Of a DNA stretch of 34,764 nt, positions 10,579 to 21,368 are shown one piece after another. Each line of letters opens with the position of its first letter. Within the stretch, counting starts at the first letter, position 1. The notes beneath the pieces are model-generated. The model was not told where the DNA came from and ran no database searches. It saw nothing but the letters and a program-made list of their open reading frames with translations. Source of the stretch: Chara braunii (lineage: Eukaryota; Streptophyta; Charophyceae; Charales; Characeae); the NCBI GenBank assembly GCA_003427395.1, contig BFEA01000031.1, positions 2,152,308-2,187,071 of the forward strand, in the 5' to 3' direction. The translations under genes and the position numbers were made by a program.

Positions 10579-11423
10579 ACCACCAGTACCTCCGAGCCTG
10601 TTTTTGCCGACCCTGAATTTCACTGCGCTTGGGTCCCACTCCATTTCTTTATGGTACTCTCACAGGGAGAAAAAAAAAAGGAAAAAATAATAGAAAAGTT
10701 GCGGCCGTGAAACTTACAAAAAAAGAAAAGGAAACAATGCTCTGGCCGTGATTGCAGTTGTATACATTCTTGGAAGTGGTAGTGTGAGTATGCTCTCAGT
10801 GAGGGCATCTCAGCCCCGTGGCCAGGTTTTCAGATTCCAAAAACATACACACACACAAAAAAAAAAACAGAAACACGTATTCGGCTATGAAAAGGGCTGG
10901 AAACGTTCCTCTAAGTGCCAGTGTGATGGGGGTCACAATCCTCTGAGGGAACACAGCCCGAGCAGATCACGGATTCAGATTGTCAGATTCCAAAAACAGA
11001 AGGAAAAAAGAAAAGAAATGGAAACACGCATTCGGCCGTGAAAAATTGAAAATGGTTGGATATATCAGGATTACAATCCTCTGAGGAAACACAGCCAGCG
11101 CAGATCACGGATTCCCCCCTGCCTCGTTGGCAGGGGACTCGTAATAAACAAACGAGAAATAAAAAAAGAAAACAACAAGAGAATGTGACCGTCTGTAGGA
11201 TGCATTTTGTAGAGGAAGACTGTGAGCATGGCCTCCTGGACTACCCTGCCCGACATCATTGCAGTACATAAGCTTTTTTTTTTTTTTTTTCCTTTCTCTT
11301 TCACGCGCGGGCAAAAGAAAACTAAGATTTATGGGACTCGCCGACCCTGGGTCCCACCACCAATTTCTTTGGGGACAGACCAGTACATTGTAATTTCCCA
11401 ACACTGGCAGAGGTACTAGTGGT
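10579..11423. mobile_element. TTAA-flanked non-autonomous element inside the LINE
   Basis: An 845-bp insert is bordered by TTAA at 10575-10578 and 11424-11427. The termini are inverted: ACCACCAGTACCTC on the left and ACCACTAGTACCTC as the reverse complement of the right. TTAA target use and short terminal repeats suggest a piggyBac-like MITE. The interior contains two diverged direct copies of a unit of about 150 bp (around 10832-10980 and 10981-11115) sharing CAGATTCCAAAAACA, GGAAACACG and CAGATCACGGATTC. No transposase is visible. The same ends recur near 931-946 and 1377-1400, so this is a family. Confidence 0.75.
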
Positions 11424-11427
11424 TTAA

Positions 11428-11841
11428 CTGGTCCCTTGCTTCAGAGGAAAGCCTCACGCCAAGATTGGTCCATAGGTCTGATTGCAGTGAGAGTTCTGTA
11501 TCCAGCTCCGGGTGAGTTGCCTTTGTAGTTAAGACCTCCTTGAAATATGCTGCAGCGTAAGAACACATTCCATTGTTTTCTGTACCTACCGGCAGGGAGG
11601 TGAGATGTGGGCGTCTCAGCTCTCGCATCTGCACAGACTTACACTGTGGTACTAGTTTTTGAAAACTCTCCTTGCTTAATCTGTCTCCGGTTGCAATCTT
11701 CTTTTCCATCAGAATCTGTTCCCATCTGGCATGTTTCTCTACCTGGATTAGCTCCCAGTCCTTCAAGCGGTTCACTCTTTCCTTGTCCCATACCGCTTCT
11801 GAGATTGGATGTTCTGCCATCCTGACCTCCACCTCTTCCAC
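11428..11841 (-). pseudogene. LINE ORF2, linker between endonuclease and RT
   Basis: The open frame from 11841 to the TTAA site encodes a charged helical segment (for example KDWELIQVEKHARWEQI) followed by AAYFKEVLTTK. That is the usual pattern between endonuclease and RT in plant LINEs, where a conserved F-E-LY-like motif precedes the RT. Reading ends in a stop contributed by the inserted element at 11416-11418. Confidence 0.7.
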
Positions 11842-12019
11842 CCGCTTCTTGCACTCGCTTTCTTCTTTGTTTCTGAGGAACGCGGCTATTCCTTAGTTTA
11901 CTTGAGATGATGCGCAGTCCGGTGTCAAGCCATTTAGCAGGAGTGGTGAAAGCCGGCTTTGCCTCTTCCCACTCTTCCCATAATGCTTGTACCCACGTGA
12001 TGGTGCCTTCCTCCTCTAG

Positions 12020-12758
12020 AAGAGCACAATTTAGCCTAAATTATCCGGGGCCTCTTTCACTCAACTCCCCTGTTCCGATTATCATCTGGACAGGTTTGTG
12101 GTCGGACAAGGATGCATTGTGCTCCTCTACACTCAGCACGTCATTCGCCAAACCCTCTGCGACCAAAAAATGATTGAGGTGTTGTTTTACTTTAGCTGTC
12201 TGAGGAGAATCGCCAAACTGTGTAAAATTGACCTGGATGCATGTCCATGTACGGATCGCGTAGAGCCCATCTTTCCATGCACAGTAGCATTGTACGTCTG
12301 TCTCGTTTCATGCTTTCCTCCTCTTCCGAATCCAAACCCCGTTCGCATACCAAGTTCCAATCACTCCCGACAACCAGGCGATCTGAGCGCGGCAGTTTCC
12401 TAGACAGCTGTTCAATAAATTCGATTCTGTCCAGTGGGTCATTTGGTGCATAGATGGTGCCGAAGACCCATTCCGCTTCTCCAAAGACAATTATCACAGT
12501 CAATGAGGGTTACATCTAGCCTCTGATGAATAGTAATGCGACACCTCCCTTACTACCTCTAGCCGGGGACTATAATTGAGGACCGGTCCACCAAACTGCT
12601 AAGCGACCTAGCTTTTCGTCCGATGGCTTAGTCTCTTGGATCATCATGATGTCAATGTTCTGTTTGTGAATCCAAGTTTTTAAGTGTCTTCCTTTATGCT
12701 CTCCTCCGGTGTTGCCTAGCCCGTGTACGTTCCACGTGGCCAGTTCAAGTCTCCCCAT
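12020..12758 (-). pseudogene. LINE ORF2, N-terminal AP-endonuclease domain
   Basis: The frame starts with MGRLELATWNVHGLG at 12758 and continues with DIMMIQETK, the N-terminal motifs of APE-type LINE endonucleases. After stops near 12580-12505 the frame resumes with FGTIYAPND and LVVGSDWNLV (about 12450-12350), and later SLSDHKPVQ (about 12110-12085), which contains the C-terminal SDH active-site motif. Known LINE endonucleases nick target DNA to prime reverse transcription. The copy is broken by at least two in-frame stops and frame changes. Confidence 0.85.
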
Positions 12759-13390
12759 TAACACCTGAGGTTTGGACACTGGAAGATTGGATCTGTCCTT
12801 GGGAGAAGAGAGAGTCGGGCCACCTACTAAGACTTCCGCAAAATAAACTGATGTTAAATTCCTGCGGCGCTGCTGTCTGGTTGGGTTCAATCGAGACCCT
12901 CGCAAGTTCATTCTGCGGATCTGACACTAATAGACGAAGTGGGATGGCTACAAACCCAGCATTGGACAGACCATTCCAATACTCTGAAGAGATACAGGCA
13001 TCGATTAAGGAAACTGAATACCTTATACTGCCTCCCTGTGGTGAGTCCACCTTCAGGCGGACTGATGGATCCTCCCGAAACAGGCGGAGCATAAAACGAT
13101 CGGCAAAGAGATTACGTACCCTATCCACTATGAGTTCCTGTGAAGGTAGGTCCGCGATATTACTCACCGGCATATACTAAATTGGTTCTCGTCCGACTTC
13201 AAACCCAGCGCGAAAAACTTCACAACCTTTGAGAGTGCAACCAATGGAACGAGAAGGTTTGTTTCCATGTCCACATCTTCTCGCGTCTTGTCAGAGCACC
13301 TTCGTGGATGTCTCGGTGATAATCCGCTTTCATCCTCGTCTTCTCCTCCATCGGCTTCAGATGCAGACTGCTCTGCACATGGTTCCGTAC
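12745..13390 (-). pseudogene. LINE ORF1-like frame
   Basis: An open stretch from about 13390 to 13165 (acidic EADGGEDEDESG then a hydrophobic LVPLVALSKVVKFFALG) is followed, after a frame change, by a 142-codon frame (13173-12745) with no recognised domain. Its TGA at 12745-12747 overlaps the ORF2 start at 12758 by 14 bases in a different frame, a typical LINE ORF1/ORF2 arrangement. Upstream, 13400-13800 is purine-rich on this strand with basic low-complexity frames and may be the 5' part of the same element. Identification rests on position. Confidence 0.5.
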
Positions 13391-14859
13391 CGTTTCCTTC
13401 TTTTTCCTATGGTTGTCTCGTCATCTCGCCTTCTGCTCTTTGGACGCCGTCTCCTCTCAAGCGTCACTCCTCTTTTCGCCTTTGTTTTGTTGTGTTTTCG
13501 TTTTTTGTCACATTGTTTTGTCACCTTTCCCTTTCTGCTTCCTTTTCATTTCTGTTCTGGTCCACTTTTGTTGCCTCTCCTCTTCTGTTGCCTTTTTGTT
13601 TTGTCTTCGCCTTATAAGTTATGTCCCCTAGTTTGGAAACAAGCCCAAACCAAGGCTCTGCTGTGCCTTGGCGACTGTGCCAAAGCCCCTCGGGAATTCG
13701 TAACAGCGAATGCGATTGAAATCATTGGATCAGTTTTATTTTGTGTTGGACTGAAGGTTTTGTACTGTTTTCCGTTTTGACCGTTTTGTATTTATTTGTT
13801 GTGGAGTTTGGGCAAAATAGTAGTGCATCGCACCAGCTGTTTTCCTTTTGAGTGTCTGTCTGCATGCTTGCTTGTGATTTTTTTTATTATTATTTTTTTT
13901 AGCGAAAGCTTAATGGGTGGTTTTTCCTTATCGAAAGGAAATAAAGTGGACCTCATACATTTTGGTGGTGGTGGGGGGGGGGCAATTAAAAAAATAGGCC
14001 GAGTCAAAAGACCCAAATTCAATGCCGACACACACTCAAAGCATAAAGAGAGGACATGAACGTCGTCCCACTCGAGCAAACAGTCGCACGAATCCCTCTC
14101 TCGTCACCAGTCCACTCATCTGGAATCACTCAGGCAGGCAGTTGCATTGAGATCCCTCCCTCATCTGAACACACATCGAACTCGCTCGGTCTCCAATAGA
14201 AACTGAGAACATGACCTCCACACCAGACTGTACACACCAAAGAGATCCCCACGCTCATCGTCCCAGTCTCAATGGAAGTAGTAAGACTACAGCCTGAGAA
14301 AAATGACTCGACATCTCTGGAATTTAAAGAAGAGCCAAAAAGCCTTCCTCGATCCACAACATTCTATGACCTAGGCTTCTCCTCCTCCTCGAAGAGCGCC
14401 AACGACGATATGCCTGAAACCTTGATGACCTTGAAACGGACTCCAGGAATATCTCTGACAGCGTGCCCTTTGCTTCCAAATCCAGGCACAAAAGTAGGCT
14501 ATTTCTTTCTGTTTTTGATCAGCTGTACATCACAGCAGTTACATATAGCAATATCGGGATGCTTCGCCTCAATCCCAATTTGCTCCAAGAGAATTCCCTT
14601 GGCATGGGAAAAGCCTGCGGAGGGCTTCGTTCACTAGTTCCCCTGGTGACTTTTCTTGCACACCTTGTCGGCCCACAGCTGCGTCCTTCTGTGATTGGGC
14701 AGTGTGCGCGCAGCTCCATTCCACGCGTTTTCTCCATTTTCACGGTCTGTGAAGGCTACTGCCAGCAAGGCTATAATACTCGGGTCTGGGCCCGAAGAAG
14801 CTACTTGTTCGTGTTTTATTCTTGCTTGGTTGTTTCTTCTCTTTCCAATGTTTTATCCC

Positions 14860-15045
14860 CCTTTGTCTGTTTGTTCTTTTGTGTCTGTTTCTCTGCTTGC
14901 TTCCTTGCTGATTTGCTTTACTACTTCTGTGTTTCTTTTCTCTTTGTCTGCTTTGCAGACCAAGAATTCTTATTGAATAGCATTGACACATTTGGTGGTT
15001 CTTTTGTCTGTTTGTCTGTTTGTCTGCTTGCTGCCTCACTGATTG
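14860..15045 (+). repeat. Degenerate TTTGTCTG-rich repeat
   Basis: Interspersed TGTTTGTCTG and TTTGCTTGCT words occur, densest at 15003-15035. No coding function is supported. The adjoining region 13800-14860 shows nothing recognisable apart from short homopolymers. Confidence 0.6.
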
Positions 15046-15233
15046 TTTTGCACTTTGTGTTTAGATTGGTTCTTTCCATTTTGCCTGTTGGAATAAGAAA
15101 ACAGTGAAGTTGCAGTGTTTTTTTTATCCATTATGCTAATAGCTGCTGCATAAGCATGCTTTTTGTTCATGGTCTGTGTGGGTATGTGTGTTATCATCAA
15201 CACTGGTCTGCCTCAGTCGAGCGTTAAAGCACC

Positions 15234-15487
15234 TGTGGCATACTGCGTAGCCACACGGGCCCTGTAGGACCCGTCCCGGACATTCAGCCTAAAAGCCTAA
15301 AACTTAGGATCTACAGGCCCCGGTCGTTTCAGCCTGAAAACTGAAAAACGAGGGCCTGCAGGCCCTACTCCGTTTCAGCCTATTTTTCTGGGTCTTTCAG
15401 ACCCAGAGTTTTCCAGCCTGAAACGGAGGGCTATTCTTAGGCCCTGGGCTATTTTTAGGCCCTCATATTTTTCGACCTGCCCTAAGA
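15234..15487. repeat. Right copy of the inverted repeat, truncated by adapter
   Basis: This is the reverse complement of about 6743-6979 with scattered substitutions and small indels. Homology runs right up to the adapter at 15488. The inner edge ends at the same word (TGTGGCATACTG) as the left copy. Confidence 0.8.
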
Positions 15488-15525
15488 CTGTCTCTTATAC
15501 ACATCTAGATGTGTATAAGAGACAG
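15488..15525. other. Second Nextera mate-pair junction adapter, artefact
   Basis: This is the same perfect 38-bp palindrome of two Tn5 mosaic ends. It is followed by 36 bases ending in a 34-bp copy of the repeat at 430-463, and then by an N gap. It truncates the right copy of the inverted repeat at 15234-15487. Confidence 0.97.
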
Positions 15526-15561
15526 GCTGTGAAGTGCAAAACGAGAATGAAGCTTGACGCA

Positions 15562-16487
15562 NNNNNNNNNNNNNNNNNNNNNNNNNNNNNNNNNNNNNNN
15601 NNNNNNNNNNNNNNNNNNNNNNNNNNNNNNNNNNNNNNNNNNNNNNNNNNNNNNNNNNNNNNNNNNNNNNNNNNNNNNNNNNNNNNNNNNNNNNNNNNNN
15701 NNNNNNNNNNNNNNNNNNNNNNNNNNNNNNNNNNNNNNNNNNNNNNNNNNNNNNNNNNNNNNNNNNNNNNNNNNNNNNNNNNNNNNNNNNNNNNNNNNNN
15801 NNNNNNNNNNNNNNNNNNNNNNNNNNNNNNNNNNNNNNNNNNNNNNNNNNNNNNNNNNNNNNNNNNNNNNNNNNNNNNNNNNNNNNNNNNNNNNNNNNNN
15901 NNNNNNNNNNNNNNNNNNNNNNNNNNNNNNNNNNNNNNNNNNNNNNNNNNNNNNNNNNNNNNNNNNNNNNNNNNNNNNNNNNNNNNNNNNNNNNNNNNNN
16001 NNNNNNNNNNNNNNNNNNNNNNNNNNNNNNNNNNNNNNNNNNNNNNNNNNNNNNNNNNNNNNNNNNNNNNNNNNNNNNNNNNNNNNNNNNNNNNNNNNNN
16101 NNNNNNNNNNNNNNNNNNNNNNNNNNNNNNNNNNNNNNNNNNNNNNNNNNNNNNNNNNNNNNNNNNNNNNNNNNNNNNNNNNNNNNNNNNNNNNNNNNNN
16201 NNNNNNNNNNNNNNNNNNNNNNNNNNNNNNNNNNNNNNNNNNNNNNNNNNNNNNNNNNNNNNNNNNNNNNNNNNNNNNNNNNNNNNNNNNNNNNNNNNNN
16301 NNNNNNNNNNNNNNNNNNNNNNNNNNNNNNNNNNNNNNNNNNNNNNNNNNNNNNNNNNNNNNNNNNNNNNNNNNNNNNNNNNNNNNNNNNNNNNNNNNNN
16401 NNNNNNNNNNNNNNNNNNNNNNNNNNNNNNNNNNNNNNNNNNNNNNNNNNNNNNNNNNNNNNNNNNNNNNNNNNNNNNNNNNNNNNN
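15562..16487. other. Assembly gap (926 N)
   Basis: An uninterrupted run of N. The left edge is a 34-bp copy of 430-463 and the right edge is the inverted 67-bp copy of 5910-5976, so both edges are multicopy sequence. Confidence 1.
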
Positions 16488-16554
16488 GTGCTATCTTATA
16501 CTTTGTATTGAAGGGTCGGTTCTTGTTCTGGTCTGCACCTATACGGTATGCAAC
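16488..16554. repeat. Inverted 67-bp copy of 5910-5976
   Basis: This is the reverse complement of 5910-5976, starting directly at the gap edge. Downstream, 16619-16632 and 16731-16745 hold a short inverted pair (CTCGGGACAG and CTGTCCCGAG). Confidence 0.85.
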
Positions 16555-19313
16555 ACCACCAGTACGTGGCCCCAGCCCTGTTGAGAATCCGATTGAACCT
16601 CTCGTAGAATTTCGGGGGCTCGGGACAGGGTGTCCGAAGGGCCAATAGAAAAAAAGAGTCCCATGCCGTGAAGTGGCATTAGGCCCAGCCCTGCACCCAA
16701 AAAAAACAGAAATCCGCCTGCTTCCAGGCGGGCACTGTCCCGAGTCTCCTAACTTTTCGTAGAGGCTCATAGACGTACTGTTGGTTTAAGGTAACAATCC
16801 TTCTTGCTGTTTTCTGTCAAACATGGCGTAATTCCTGTTGTTCCTCTCACTAATTGGAGGTGGCTGATTCTTCTCCCTCCCCCCCCTGCCTTCAAAACCC
16901 CTTTGTTCTTCAGCCTGACATTTGATATCAAGACTTTCATGCAGGGTGACTCGAGACAAGTCTTGTCTATGTTGCTAAGAGGCAGAAGGGGTTGGTGGTG
17001 GGGGACTCTCTCTGGCACGCAGCCTGTCTCAAATTGTGTATGGTCACTATGGTGTGCAGATGCAAACGCAGACGTATGTGTTCATTGACCCCTCACTACT
17101 GTCCACCCCTGAATAGAAGGTATGGGCTTTACGACCGTATTATAGGCAACTTTGTTCTGAGATGAGCAATAATGCCCATGCGTTCTGTTCAGGGAAGAAA
17201 GATGGTAGCAGACTAGGGGAAAAGTTCCTTTCGTAATGAAAAAAAGTGCACAATCAAAAGATCCTTTACCAGTAAATGAACATGTAGGTAGTGGTCAACG
17301 CAACATAGTACGAGTCTGTATGGCATATATGTGCAATGCTAACAAATCACACTTTCAGCAATTGTGGAAGAGAAGTTTTCGGCAGCATTGTTGTATGGGT
17401 CACATATTTGTGGGCACTCCTTGTGCTTTGTGAGTTTGCAGTGATGTTCGGGGACCAGATGAATGGCTGTGTTTGGATTTTGGTGGAATTTTGGTAGGGA
17501 GTTCTGATGATGATCTTGGGCGTAGCGCAGTCTCTCTGTTCCCTGCAACCTTCACCCTCCCTCTCCCATCTGCTAGTCTCTTGTTGCCAGTTGTGCGCTC
17601 TCTGGTATCAAGTTGGGCCAGAGCTTGGAACAGGTTGAAAGAGACTAAGGCGTCAATTCTTGACGTTCGTGTTTCAGATCTATAATTTCTTTAGCAAAAC
17701 GGTTTCAACTGGGACATTCGTAAAGTAGGCCTACGAAGAACGGTAGTATAGGTAAGACAGAGAATGGTGTTCAGAAGGTGTAGAAATGACTTGTACCTGT
17801 ACTCCTTTTTCTCATTGTGAACGGAGCTGGACCCCATTTAGAAGGCAGCAGGTTTTTTCATGGCATATCAGCGAATCGTCGTGATGTGGACTGCATGGCA
17901 AAAAGTTGAAATGCCGTTGTGGAGGTACCACCGCTTCAGTCCAAGTGGGCTTCTGTTTGGTTACATCGTGTATATGTCTATGGTTATGGGTGTGGACGAA
18001 GGGGACTGCTGCAGGCATTTGCTCATGCGTAGGATCAATTTTACATGATGTGGTGTTGCTAGTGAATCATAGGTACACTGCAGTACAGGCATCGTGCAGG
18101 CATGGGTTGCGTGGGAGAGTTACTTATCGGCAAGAGATTGTGGGTGGGTTTACATAGCCATCGCGTGATCGGAGACACCATAGGGTATAGAGTCAACCTG
18201 AAGGTCACACTATTAGCAAACAGAAGTACATGGACTCGTTGACTGGACTGTTATGCAGAGCCTGAAGGTCATTTCCTTGCCTGATACGAGGACTCGTTTA
18301 CTGGATTCTGAAACATAAGGTCACAGTGAAAAACTGGAGAAGGTCGTTGGCATGGAACAGCCATAACTAACAGAACTGTCACTTTTAACTTACGAGGATG
18401 CAGAAACTCACATGCTGGACTCCATACCGCGAAGTCGGGGAGGAGGATGAATTTGGAAGGCATTGAAGCACAAGTGGAACGTTCAGAGTGCACATTGTTG
18501 ACAGTGTGCGCACTGATAAACATGGCATGCCAATCAGGACCCTCATCCGACTAACTGTGCTGCGACGAGCAGACAGTGCGGTAGTCATTGTTGTGATGTA
18601 TTATCGTTCTTTATCGTAGCGTATGTATAGTTGCATCTAGGTACATAGGGAGCGGGTATGGCTTGCGGAGAGGATAATTTACGTGCTGTATCTGCACAAA
18701 TGAAAGGCTCTCAGGAACCGAATGTCTTGCCCGACCTTTTCTTGTGAGTTTTTATTTGTAGCTGCCAATGCCTCGTTCTCTCACAAGTTTCAATTCCTGC
18801 CCCTCCTCTGCTCCTCCCCACAAAATCCCCAACCATCACCAACTCCTGTGCCTCCTTCCCTTAGCTTCCACCTGCACACACGGTCTGGTGATATACCCGT
18901 ATAGTCCTTTGGCAGGCACGGTGTGTGATCGTCGCAACTGTGGGTACTGAATTCCCTCAAACATGAGGGTCGGTCATCATGAAAGTATACAAGGTATCTT
19001 AATGGTTCCGTACAGTCGTTGTGAGAGTACCTTGCGGCAGCTAGAAGACCGTAGTAACACAGCTTGAATCCCCTCATTTCTTTGACATGGGTGAGGAAGG
19101 GGTCACAAATCGTATGGATCCAACGTCAATGCTTTTTACGAGATGTTAATAAAAAGAAGTGTGGTTTCCCCAATCTGTTTATCCATCAAGGCTATTGATG
19201 GATAGGTAACAGTGTGAGAGGGAAGTTGCAGTGCAAGGTGTTGAAGATGAAATGATAGGGAGAGGAGGGGGTATGGGCTCGATTGAAGAGGTTTTATATG
19301 TGATCTGGTGAGT

Positions 19314-19340
19314 AAACAAACAAACAAACAAACAAACAAA
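19314..19340 (+). repeat. (CAAA)n microsatellite
   Basis: Six or more tandem AAAC units, with related AAACAAAC words at 19535-19552. The surrounding intron 2 sequence has no gene. Confidence 0.85.
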
Positions 19341-19785
19341 GTATGATACCTGAAGGGGTATGAACAAACCTGCAAGAAAGCAAATAAACAAAGTGTGATA
19401 TGTCAAATTCATGACAGCTGAAATGCCCCCTTATTGCGACCCCTTGTGTAGAAAATAGTGGGATGGAATGAAAAATGGGACCCCCTTCCTATTGTGTCCC
19501 TTTGATGGGATTATAAAAAGAATAATCAAGCAAGCAAGCAAACAAACAAAAAAGCATGCAGATATGGATTGCTATGGTGGCTATGCTGAATTTATAATAC
19601 CGTGTTGTCTCTGTCTCATTGGCAGTCATTGTGTAAAGAAAAGAATGGGGGATAGGGAGGGGGGAGGGGAGGGGAGGGTGAGGGATTGTGTGTTTTCAAC
19701 TAATTATCTGCGTATTGTACCCGTACCTCATTGTCTCTGTTTTCAGGCAGGGCGCTAAGTGATGTGTTCTCTACCTTGCTTGTAG

Positions 19786-19837
19786 GAATCATTCATGAAT
19801 GATCAGTTCTCAATTGCAACCATCGGAGTCGCTTTGG
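19786..19837 (+). CDS. NHE/NHX exchanger, micro-exon of 52 bp
   Basis: This short exon follows TTGTAG at 19780-19785 and ends before GTGAG at 19838. It encodes residues 100-116, reading ESFMNDQFSIATIGVAL, plus one base. It fills the variable loop that precedes the next membrane helix in NHE8-type proteins. Phase 0 on entry and phase 1 on exit match the flanking exons exactly, which is the main support, since the peptide itself is too short to be diagnostic. Confidence 0.75.
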
Positions 19838-20313
19838 GTGAGCCCTCTTTATTAACTGTTGTATTCCAGCCCTGGTCCAGCATACCTCTCCCTGTCTCTG
19901 CACAGTGATGTTATGACAACTGTTGGATGTTGGCATGAAGACTACGGTTTCTGGTGAAGGATGGTCGCCGTCCTGGTGTTTGATACGTGTCGTAAGGAAA
20001 ATGAAATATGATGAAGTGTTTTTTTTTGTTGTTGTTTTGTTGTGTTTTGTTTTTGAGGTTCATATTGGAAGTGGTATGATGTGCACATTCTTCCCAATGC
20101 TTGTGTATCAGTGAGGATGTCTGCCGAACTTTATTAAGAGGATTATAATTGCATGTACCAGCTTGGGAGAGTTCACAATTCGGATCCCGTTGTATACAAT
20201 AATGCCTTGTTGCTGGGTATGAAGGGGGGTTGTTCGCTGGGTGTAGTGATAAAGGATGCAAAATTTAAATTCTGTTGGGAAGAGCGTGTTTTGGTGCACA
20301 ATTATGATAATTG

Positions 20314-21368
20314 CTATGTCACCCCTCCGTGACCCCTCCCCTGACCGTCCGGGTTGTCCCCCTGGACAACCGGCCGAACGTCCGACCAGAGCCTTTTGTC
20401 CGAACCTACATAAAAACACCTAAATGTTTTTATTTCGTTTGAATTTTTTCCTGTTGATTCTTCTGCATATATAAATCGCCAAAGATGGCGGTGTAAAAAA
20501 TATGCTCTCCAAGTCTCTATTTCGTTTTTTTAAGTTTTTCTGTTTTTCTTTTCCCTGTTTCTTTTTATTTTGGGGCTTAATTTTCTTTTTTTCCTCTTGT
20601 AAGTCTTGTGGGTGCTTTGAGAAGTGAGGTATATCCTTAAAAAAATTCAGGCAATTTGAATTAAAAAAAAAAAAAAAAAAATCATCAAAGGTTGCGGTGA
20701 AAAAAGAAAAGAAATCCTCCTCCTCCTCAACCTTGTCCTCCTCCTCCTCCCCCTACTGTTCTTCTTTTTTCCTCCTCATCGTCCTCCATCACCACGGCCG
20801 CCTCCTCCTCTTCCACTGCCTTGTCCTTCTCCTCCTCCTCCTCCTCCTCCTCCTCCTCCTCTTCTTCTTCCTCGTCCTCCTCGTCCTCCTCGTCCTCCTC
20901 ATCCTCCTCATCCTCGTCTTCTTCCCCCTCCTCCTCCTCCTCCTCCTCCGTCCTCCTCGTCCTCCTCCTCCTCCTCCTCCGCCTCCTCGTCTTCCTCCTC
21001 CTCCTCCTCCTCCTCCTCCTCTTCCTCTTCCTCCATCGACGATGCCCCCTCCTCCTCCCCCTCCTCCTTGCCCTCCTCCTCGTCTTTTTTCTCCTCCTCC
21101 TTGTGTGTAGCAGTGGGCCTCTCCATTAACCCCCATCCCTCTCCCCTTTTTACCATTTCTTTTCGTTTTATCTCAGAATGGCCTGAAATTGTTTTGGGGG
21201 GGTCCTGTAGTGGTGCGCAGACCCCTCCCCCCCCCAAAAAAAAAATCATTTTTTATTTTCCTTTTTTGGCCTAAAAGCTGTTGTCCGGGATCCTGGACAA
21301 CTCCCCTCCGACTGTCGCCTGGAGACATTCGGGGGACAAGTCTCCGGATCGGACAGCTGGCAGCCTAG
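20314..21368. mobile_element. Candidate second hAT-like element in intron 3
   Basis: GC-rich blocks with complementary GTTGTCC and GGACAAC words flank an AT-rich and CTC-rich interior, the same architecture as the element at 8084-8594. The presumed ends are CTATG on the left and CCTAG on the right, and the adjoining 8-mers GATAATTG (20306-20313) and GGTAATTG (21369-21376) agree at seven of eight positions. Ends match for only three bases, so this is a weaker case. Confidence 0.4.
20716..21105 (+). repeat. CTC/TCC polypyrimidine tract, about 390 bp
   Basis: Almost pure C and T in imperfect CTC triplets. On the transcribed strand orientation of the host gene this is a long pyrimidine run in intron 3; the complementary strand is purine-only. 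Such tracts can form triplex DNA. All the long frames across it are low-complexity artefacts. Confidence 0.9.

Larger units (their letters stand above)
4921..19785 (+). other. Intron 2 of the exchanger gene (14.9 kb, contains assembly artefacts)
   Basis: The intron begins GTAAGT and ends TTGTAG. Apart from the items listed separately (microsatellite, adapter junctions, inverted repeats, LINE, nested elements, N gap), the stretches 4921-5618, 5710-5909, 6312-6742, 13400-14860 and 16555-19313 contain no gene I can support. Because both adapter junctions lie inside it, its true length and content are uncertain. Confidence 0.7.

Noticed and set aside
13229-13780. A 183-codon + strand hydrophobic frame (Phe/Leu/Ser-rich)
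   Set aside because: It reflects the pyrimidine-rich complement of the purine-rich LINE 5' region; no domain, splice or start context supports it.
15505-16770. Very long frames of mainly unknown residues on both strands
   Set aside because: They exist only because the N gap contains no stop codons. The real sequence on each side gives short peptides.
20697-21249. Long Ser/Leu/Pro- or Gly/Arg/Glu-rich frames on both strands
   Set aside because: They are translations of the imperfect CTC/GAG repeat; stop-free frames on both strands are expected from such composition.
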